Below, piece by piece: positions 14,170-18,599 of a stretch of DNA of 18,599 nucleotides. The position numbers and the translations under genes are program-made. The notes beneath the pieces are model-generated. The model was not told where the DNA came from and searched no databases. It saw only the letters and a list, made by a program, of their open reading frames with translations. Each line of letters starts with the position of its first letter. The stretch's first letter is position 1. This DNA is from Nitrospinota bacterium (lineage in GTDB: Bacteria; Nitrospinota; Nitrospinia; JACRGO01). The stretch is from positions 1-18,599 of the forward strand of contig JACRGO010000157.1 of the NCBI GenBank assembly GCA_016212295.1, given 5' to 3'.

Positions 14170-16420
14170 TATCCGTTCCTCCGCTCGCGTTTATATAGAC
14201 CATGGCAACCGATGTAACGCCGCCTGATCCATTGTTTATGCTCATGGCGGAGATGGTCGGCGGCGTGGTGTCGGTTGTCGTTGTTGTTGTTCCCCCTGTG
14301 GAACCGCCGGTTGATCCCCCCGTTGATCCACCGCTGGACCCTCCGCTCGTGGAGCCGCCGCTGCTTCCACCGGAGGATCCGCCACTTGTTGACCCTCCGC
14401 TCGTGGAACCACCACTTGTGGAACCGCCGCTTGTTCCTCCGGTAAAAATGACAGAAATCCCATCGCTCGCCGGGTAGGTGGAAACGTTCCCGCCAGCGTC
14501 CTTGAACCATACGTACACCGTTTTGGTCCCTGCCGCGCTGGACTGGAAGGTATAGGAAACTTGGCTGCTATAGATTGTTGTGGAAGATATGGGTACCCAT
14601 CCCGGGGCCGAGTCCGAGGGCTTTGTGGAATTCTCCGAGATGTAATAGCCGGTCACGCCAACAGCATCCGTGGCCGATATGGAAAGCGTCACGGACGCGG
14701 ACGTTGTGGAGGCTGCCCCGCTGTTTATGAAATTGGGAGCCGTGGTGTTCTTGGGGGGCGTGGTATCTGTGGTTCCTGTAACGCCTTGCACAGCTATTGT
14801 TCTGCTGTACTCATTGTCGGATTCAGAGCTTTCCGCCACTGCATTAGTGGCGTCGGTTACTATCTTGATGGTGTGGGACCCGGCGCTCAATGTCCTCAAG
14901 ATATAATTCGACGACAGGATGCTGTTGTTTTTTTTGAGCGAAGTAGTACTGGGCCCCCAAAACTTCCGAACGTCATCCACATACAAATACGTAGAAAACG
15001 TGGCATTTATGTCCGCTGTCCCGTTATTGATCACAGCCCAGCGCACATAGATCGTGTCGCTGGTGGTGAAGCTGCCGCTGTCAGAGGTTGCCCCAGTTTT
15101 GGTCGAGACCACGATCTTGTCCGACCAACCAAGCGGCATGTAAGGCGTGAGATTGGGCTGGGTGGCGCTTACCGTGGTATCCGCCGCATTCACTGTAAAT
15201 GTGTTAGAAAGCGCACCAGCAGGCTGACTATCCAAATTCCATACCGCCACTTTTACCTTGTATGACCCTGCCGCAAGTTTAGTCGAAATTTCCCATGGAA
15301 TTGAAGTCCTTTTTGATGGCTTTTCCTGAGCGATACATCCATCTATGCCGGTACTCCCCGCGGAAGAACAGCCTGCACTTAAGAAACTGCTCGTGTTAAT
15401 TGCGCTCGTGCCGCTTGAATCATAAAGATATACAAAATATTTATCCTGATTTGTGCTTGACCATTTTATTGTTAGACTACTGCCTTGAGTTATTGATGTG
15501 GAACTTACAGAAACATTGCTTACAGTAGGTTGCGTAGAGGCCGTGGTCGTGTCGCCACTACTATTTTCTTTAATAAGAGCTGTTCGAATCTTTATGATTC
15601 TTTTCTTCATCAAATCAAAATTTTCACTAATATAATCTGGATTATAATTAGTTGCATACCATTTATTTTCCTCTATTCGGGACTTCACCGCTATTGCATC
15701 AATTATTTCACCAATTGATGAATTAGCTCTGATTTTATATTTATCGGCCACTAAGCTGAAGTCCTGTCCAGCACTATAATAATTTATTAAAAGGTTCATT
15801 AATATAAGAGAATCATTAACTTCTTCTCTGAGTCCATCTGTTCTAAACAAATTAAAAACACTAAAATAGTCTAATATAATTTGAAATGATTTCTTTGCAA
15901 TATATTCTGCAACGCTCTTAATATCTCCACTTTTTACTTTAGAAATTGTTGACACGGCTGCGTATGCCTCATTTGCAATTAAGGAAAAAATCTTTGTCTT
16001 TTTTCCAGCTTTTTCTTTAATTGCATATGTGCCTAAAAATTTTAACTTATCAGCAATGTTTTTTATTACTATCTCTTTATGCCCATCAATAACCTTAATG
16101 TTTGGTTTTGATAGCACGCTAGCCCCATCGATAACCGTTATAAAAGTTTTCAAATTTTGAGCATACTCTACGTCGCTTATTATATTTTCGATTTTTGCGT
16201 TTACTGTATCTATTTTGAATTGAATTTCCGGCCATATTATTTCACCAACTATTGCTAAGTCCCATTTCTGGCTGCAGGTAGGATTTTGCGCCAGCATGCC
16301 GGAGTATGGATGGTTTAGCCCACCACAACTTTCTTCGCCGCCAGAAGGACTTGCAAAAAACAAAGCTCCCATTAAAATCCCTGACAAAATAAATGAAGCA
16401 AACTTTCTTTTTCTATTCAT
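14021..16420 (-). CDS. N-terminal part of a frameshifted giant secreted protein: novel N-terminus, Ig-like, CARDB, Gly/Ser linker
   Basis: The product begins with a signal peptide (MNRKRKFASFILSGILMGAL, then SPSGG). Residues to about 295 form a mostly helical region I do not recognise; its DNA is clearly more AT-rich than the rest. Next come an Ig-like domain (about 298-415), a CARDB domain (about 420-542, with IVVSTKTGA, YVRWAVINNGT, LSAGSHTIKIVTDATN and SSESDNEYSRTI), another Ig-like domain with ATDAVGVTGYYISE (about 550-657), a Gly/Ser/Thr linker (660-710), and the start of a third Ig-like domain. The frame breaks at about residue 762 in the C5 run at 14131; the last ~38 residues are out of frame. 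Start ATG 16420 is set by GGGAG 8 nt upstream; the TTG at 16435 would include that site. Likely a cell-surface or extracellular adhesion or recognition protein. Confidence 0.85.
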   Translation of the reverse strand: MNRKRKFASFILSGILMGALFFASPSGGEESCGGLNHPYSGMLAQNPTCSQKWDLAIVGEIIWPEIQFKIDTVNAKIENIISDVEYAQNLKTFITVIDGASVLSKPNIKVIDGHKEIVIKNIADKLKFLGTYAIKEKAGKKTKIFSLIANEAYAAVSTISKVKSGDIKSVAEYIAKKSFQIILDYFSVFNLFRTDGLREEVNDSLILMNLLINYYSAGQDFSLVADKYKIRANSSIGEIIDAIAVKSRIEENKWYATNYNPDYISENFDLMKKRIIKIRTALIKENSSGDTTTASTQPTVSNVSVSSTSITQGSSLTIKWSSTNQDKYFVYLYDSSGTSAINTSSFLSAGCSSAGSTGIDGCIAQEKPSKRTSIPWEISTKLAAGSYKVKVAVWNLDSQPAGALSNTFTVNAADTTVSATQPNLTPYMPLGWSDKIVVSTKTGATSDSGSFTTSDTIYVRWAVINNGTADINATFSTYLYVDDVRKFWGPSTTSLKKNNSILSSNYILRTLSAGSHTIKIVTDATNAVAESSESDNEYSRTIAVQGVTGTTDTTPPKNTTAPNFINSGAASTTSASVTLSISATDAVGVTGYYISENSTKPSDSAPGWVPISSTTIYSSQVSYTFQSSAAGTKTVYVWFKDAGGNVSTYPASDGISVIFTGGTSGGSTSGGSTSGGSTSGGSSGGSSGGSTSGGSSGGSTGGSTGGSTGGTTTTTTDTTPPTISAMSINNGSGGVTSVAMVYINASGGTDNVGVVGYYLSESPLDSRAFSRRLDIRSFHDKFWPWVSAIHYPKHHDNRR
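14131..14135 (-). other. Frameshift site: C5 run splitting the giant gene
   Basis: On the minus strand the run reads GAAAGCCCCCTCGACTCC. With five C the upstream frame runs Ser-Glu-Ser-Pro-Leu-Asp-Ser and ends about 38 codons later. With four C it reads SESPSTPAPSAAGWTSVAST and joins the downstream frame. From ATG 16420 to the stop at 11371 the span is 5050 nt; minus one base it is 1683 codons. Phase variation, sequencing error or a true mutation are all possible. Confidence 0.85.
14291..14441 (-). repeat. Gly-Ser-Thr linker minisatellite
   Basis: About 50 codons of repeating GGSTSGGS, GGSSGG and GGSTGGS units built from 12-bp steps. This is a flexible linker between Ig-like domains and a likely slippage site. 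The Pro-rich frame on the opposite strand is only its complement. Confidence 0.9.
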
Positions 16421-16428
16421 TTTCGTTT

Positions 16429-16433
16429 CTCCC
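16429..16433 (-). promoter_or_regulatory. Ribosome-binding site deciding the giant-gene start
   Basis: GGGAG on the minus strand, 8 nt (AAACGAAA) before ATG 16420. It excludes the TTG at 16435 as the start. Confidence 0.8.
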
Positions 16434-16484
16434 AAAAAGTTAGGCAGCCTTCAGTAATTCTTCAGTTCGTCAAATTCTACAGGC

Positions 16485-16703
16485 TCAATTTTCAGGGGGG
16501 AGACTCAGCTTCATCTCCCCCTTCCCCTTCTTTCTCTCAACCGTGATCGATGCGTCGACCTTTGCCCCCTGGGAGTCAACGGACTTGACGATCAACGTTC
16601 CTTTTTTTTTATTTCCCCCAGCCGCAGTGTCCCCATGAAACAAAAAAACGCCAGCAACCACAAAAACCATCAACGCTGAAATAAAAATAGTCCATTTTTT
16701 CAT
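16485..16703 (-). CDS. Small secreted protein with N-terminal PEGA-like domain, short or frameshifted paralogue
   Basis: As read it is 72 residues: a signal peptide (MKKWTIFISALMVFVVAGVF, cleavage near DTAAGG) and KKGTLIVKSVDSQGAKVDAS, which matches the start of the PEGA-like domain in the two DUF1566 proteins. It stops inside that domain after SLPPEN, and DUF1566 is absent. A C6 run lies just before the stop (16495-16500). One base fewer would give the ending LPLKIEPVEFDELKNY with a stop at 16451-16453, only 30 nt before the giant gene. It is preceded by GAGGGG before ATG. It is probably the first gene of an operon with the giant gene, transcribed from the promoter near 16950. Either a truncated duplicate or a genuine small secreted protein. 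Confidence 0.65.
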   Translation of the reverse strand: MKKWTIFISALMVFVVAGVFLFHGDTAAGGNKKKGTLIVKSVDSQGAKVDASITVERKKGKGEMKLSLPPEN

Positions 16704-16735
16704 AAGCCCCTCTTTTTATAAAAGGTTGTTCCTTT

Positions 16736-16874
16736 CCAGCAATTCCCGGTGAAAAAGCGAGATTGCCACGGCGCTGAAAGGCGCGCCTCGCAATGACACC
16801 ACGAAAACCATTTTTGTCATTGCGAGCGAAGCGAAGCAATCTCAAGCCCATGCCAATTCACCGAGAATTGCTGG
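16736..16874. repeat. MITE-like dispersed palindrome (GCAATGAC type)
   Basis: The outer ends CCAGCAATTC and GAATTGCTGG are complementary. Inside, GAGATTGCC and CCTCGCAATGACA face TGTCATTGCGAGCGAAGCGA and GCAATCTC. The word CATTGCGAGCGAAGCGAAGC is a very common bacterial dispersed repeat, giving the peptide-like shadow LRAKRSNL. It sits in the untranslated leader between the palindromic promoter and the small secreted-protein gene. Confidence 0.8.
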
Positions 16875-16921
16875 TTCTTTACATAGCGAAAAACATGAAT
16901 TTTCTTTTTTTTTCTTCCGAT

Positions 16922-16951
16922 ATGTTATTCCTAATAGCAATATTTTGTCAA
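16922..16951 (-). promoter_or_regulatory. Promoter reading toward the secreted-protein operon
   Basis: On the minus strand: TTGACA (16951-16946), an 18-nt spacer and TAACAT (16927-16922). The perfect inverted repeat at 16927-16974 covers the -35 box and spacer, a position expected for a repressor site. The leader to ATG 16703 would be about 210 nt. Confidence 0.55.
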
Positions 16952-16974
16952 GGAAAAATATTGCTATTAGGAAT
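16927..16974. promoter_or_regulatory. Perfect 20-bp-arm inverted repeat, candidate operator between divergent genes
   Basis: Arms 16927-16946 (ATTCCTAATAGCAATATTTT) and 16955-16974 are exact reverse complements around an 8-nt centre, GTCAAGGA. It lies 26 nt before the XRE gene start and over the divergent minus-strand promoter. A 48-nt repeat is longer than usual XRE operators, so two dimers, or a hairpin in the RNA, are alternatives. Confidence 0.7.
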
Positions 16975-17000
16975 TGTGGGATATTGCCGTGGGGTATAAA

Positions 17001-17414
17001 ATGGCTTGCATGGAAGAAAAACGTAAAAATATAGCGGGGAAAAACGTCCAAAAATGGCGAATGAAACGGAACCTTACCCAGGAGGAATTGGCCCTTGAAT
17101 CCGGTCTTTCCCAGGGATACATCAATCAATTGGAAAGCGGGAAAAAGGGGTTTTCCGAAGGGAGACTTCTGGATATAGCGGCAGCCCTTGGCGTCCCGAT
17201 ATCCGCTCTTTTTGAGGAGGAGGAAAAGAAGGATTATTGTTTGCTGGAGCCAACAAAGGTGGTTTGCAAAAAAACCGATAAAAAGGAATTATGGAGGCTT
17301 TTTAATAAATTACCGGAACATATAGCGGAGCACTACATGCTTTTAATGAAAATGGAAATGGATATTCTGGAGGGAAAACATTTAACCTTGGAAAAATCTC
17401 ACGCCGTCCGGTAA
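17001..17414 (+). CDS. XRE-family helix-turn-helix transcriptional regulator
   Basis: A 137-residue DNA-binding protein. Residues ~11-71 form an HTH_3/Cro-CI domain: GKNVQKWRMKRNLTQEELAL, ESGLSQGYINQLESGKKGFS, then LLDIAAALGVPISALFEEE. The ~65-residue C-terminal part is helical and charged (WRLFNKLPEHIAEHYMLLMK) and may dimerise; no protease or ligand domain is visible. ATG 17001 is preferred (GGGG at 16991-16994, 6 nt upstream); TTG 16974 would overlap the inverted repeat, and ATG 17010 is possible. Placed divergently from the secreted-protein operon with a palindrome between, it is the natural candidate to control that operon and itself. Confidence 0.9.
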   Translation: MACMEEKRKNIAGKNVQKWRMKRNLTQEELALESGLSQGYINQLESGKKGFSEGRLLDIAAALGVPISALFEEEEKKDYCLLEPTKVVCKKTDKKELWRLFNKLPEHIAEHYMLLMKMEMDILEGKHLTLEKSHAVR

Positions 17415-17547
17415 TCGGTAATTAACATAGCATTGGCAAGGTTTTGGTTTAGGCGATTTCGCCTTATGACATTCAGATTTGTTTCGTATTTCGCATTTCG
17501 AAATTAGGATTTTTTGTTGTGGCGGAACCGGGCCAGGCAAAAAACAA

Positions 17548-18009
17548 TCAGTCAAGGATATCGGCGAAGCGTCCGCTTGTGTGGCGGAGGCGGTCGCTGA
17601 GCGAGGACGCTATGTTTTGCAATATCTTTATCGCGATTCTTGGATATTCAAGGACGATCCTGTCAAAGCTCTGCTTTGTAAGTATCAGAAGCTCGGTGTC
17701 CTCAATGACCCTGGCTGTGGCGGAGCGGGCCAGGCGGTCGTTGATCAGGGACATCTCTCCCACAGTGGACCCTTTTCCAAAGCGCGCCAGGACGGCCTGG
17801 TGTCCCTTGACGTTTTCCCTCTCTATTTCAATCTTGCCGCTCAAGATATAGAAAAGCGAGTCGCCAAAGGCCCCTTCCCTGACCAGCATTTCTCCCGGCG
17901 GGACTTCCCTGAAATCCATGTGCCTCGATAAAACTTCTCTTTCCTCATAGGACAACTTATCGAATTGCGGGATTTCACTCATGAATAGCTTTATCTTTTC
18001 GGCGTCCAT
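17548..18009 (-). CDS. Stand-alone cyclic-nucleotide-binding (Crp-like) domain protein
   Basis: A 153-residue cytoplasmic protein with one cNMP-binding domain at about residues 12-130: DFREVPPGEMLVREGAFGDS, LFYILSGKIEI, then the phosphate-binding cassette GEMSLINDRLARSATA (84-99) with Glu85 and Arg95-Ser96-Ala97 as in true cAMP/cGMP binders. It ends shortly after the C-helix (FDRIVLEYPRIAIKILQNIA) with no helix-turn-helix, so it is not a Crp-type DNA-binding regulator by itself. Such stand-alone domains probably signal through protein partners. ATG at 18009 with an upstream G-run. The 133 nt between it and the XRE gene (convergent stops) contain no supported gene, only AT-rich words and a small GGCGATTTCGCC hairpin. 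Confidence 0.9.
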   Translation of the reverse strand: MDAEKIKLFMSEIPQFDKLSYEEREVLSRHMDFREVPPGEMLVREGAFGDSLFYILSGKIEIERENVKGHQAVLARFGKGSTVGEMSLINDRLARSATARVIEDTELLILTKQSFDRIVLEYPRIAIKILQNIASSLSDRLRHTSGRFADILD

Positions 18010-18197
18010 GGCTTTCTTGCCCCCTTATTTAAAGATATTTTAAATTTCAGATCGCGGATTTTGGATTGGAAAATATAAAAACAAAATATATAGTGCGTCC
18101 TGTAAATTTTTTGGAAGACCGCCTGATTTTATACTTTCCTGGCAAGAACATAGCTTCGCAAATTGGTTAATTAAAATAGCTGATTTTCCAAAAAGCT

Positions 18198-18321
18198 CGA
18201 GCGCCTGAAGTGTCAAGTGAACTAAAGCGCCTGAAGTTATGGTAGGTTTCTTTATTTTATAGAAAGAAAATAACTTCCACAACTTCAGGCACTTGAAACT
18301 TTAGCTCACTTCAGGCGCTCG
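18198..18321. repeat. Composite 124-nt hairpin with four GCCTGAAG words
   Basis: CGAGCGCCTGAAGTG at the left end pairs with CACTTCAGGCGCTCG at the right end (18307-18321). A second inner pair, GCCTGAAGTTATGG against CCACAACTTCAGGC, sits inside. The core holds TTTCTTTATTTTATAGAAAG. The gap 18010-18357 that contains it has no gene I can support; a minus-strand 80-codon frame overlapping its left arm looks accidental. Confidence 0.75.
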
Positions 18322-18357
18322 CACTGCAATCCCGTGGATTTTTAAAGAAAAACTTTG

Positions 18358-18599
18358 GTGCGCCAAGCGAAGCTTGACGCCTTTTGCGGGGTGCAAGTCC
18401 CAGTCGGGCAAGGGTTAACCACCCACCCGTATCGAGTGTTGCATAGGTGAAGGAGACTGAACTTAACGCCCTTCGGGCGGACTTTAAAGAATTGAACATC
18501 GAACATCCAACATTGAACGTCGAACGTCGTCGCGCCAAGTAAGCTCAGGAAAGGGGGATTGCTTGTCGAAGTATGAAACCTTTCAAAGGAACCTTGTGG
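18358..18599 (+). mobile_element. 5' part of a group II intron (runs off the window)
   Basis: It begins with GTGCG, the group II intron 5' consensus. Next come GGGGTGCAAGTCCC (18389-18402), GGTTAACCACCCACCCGTAT (18412-18431) and a GCCCTTCGGGC hairpin (18468-18478), a series typical of bacterial group II intron domain I. No ORF is open in this part, as expected, since the reverse transcriptase-maturase lies in domain IV further downstream. A word-repeat tract (18491-18526) lies inside. The boundary is inferred from GTGCG only. Confidence 0.7.

Noticed and set aside
14202-14477. Pro-rich plus-strand frame (PPVEPPVDPP type)
   Set aside because: It is the complement of the Gly/Ser/Thr linker of the giant protein.
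17439-17470. GGCGATTTCGCC hairpin as terminator after the XRE gene
   Set aside because: The stem is short and no run of T follows it.
18040-18282. Minus-strand 80-codon frame
   Set aside because: Overlaps the arm of a long hairpin, starts within repeat words and has no recognisable domain.
18311-18538. Minus-strand 75-codon frame
   Set aside because: Lies across the 5' part of the group II intron on the opposite strand; a shadow of structured RNA sequence.

Overview
The window looks like chromosomal DNA of an uncultured, probably anaerobic Gram-negative bacterium. A Desulfobacterota- or Nitrospirota-like affiliation is my best guess. It rests on gene content (NuoE/HndA-like subunit, DUF4911-like protein, stand-alone PCP_red domains, DUF1566 and NHL secreted proteins, LA_3696-like coiled-coil proteins) and on the many short-word intergenic repeats. 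No rRNA, tRNA or CRISPR array was seen, so taxonomy stays open.

Left part (1-7372), housekeeping. A CDP-alcohol phosphatidyltransferase fusion (minus) is followed by plus-strand genes: an orphan NuoE-like [2Fe-2S] subunit, a DUF4911-like protein, a PRC-barrel protein overlapping lipB (octanoyltransferase), a protein with two PCP_red domains, and nadB (L-aspartate oxidase). nadB converges on a minus-strand family 4 glycosyltransferase, with only 3 nt between the two stops. Imperfect hairpin elements separate several of these genes.

Middle part (7373-11370), accessory. Two similar convergent modules each pair a small membrane-anchored coiled-coil protein (LA_3696/DUF1640-like, plus strand) with a secreted PEGA-like + DUF1566 protein (minus strand). 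An AT-rich RelE/ParE-type toxin-antitoxin pair sits inside the first module. The spacers are made of permuted short words, and similar blocks recur downstream of each minus-strand gene.

Right part (11371-17414), a possible surface-protein operon. Reading on the minus strand from a promoter at about 16950, it contains a small secreted protein sharing the N-terminal PEGA-like domain, then a giant secreted multidomain protein: AT-rich novel N-terminus, Ig-like domain, CARDB, Gly/Ser linker, more Ig-like domains, chitobiase-like domain and 11 NHL repeats. The giant gene is split by one extra C in a C5 run. Removing that base gives one 1682-residue frame. An XRE-family regulator is divergent from this operon. 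A perfect 20-bp-arm inverted repeat covers the minus-strand promoter between them, so a regulator-operator-surface protein locus is plausible.

Right end (17415-18599). A stand-alone cyclic-nucleotide-binding domain protein (minus) is followed by a long composite hairpin and by what looks like the 5' end of a group II intron running off the window.

The best candidates for something undescribed are the palindrome-controlled surface-protein locus, the duplicated coiled-coil/DUF1566 modules with a leaderless-type promoter-start block (and a second degenerate copy at 136-180), and the word-like hairpin spacers.
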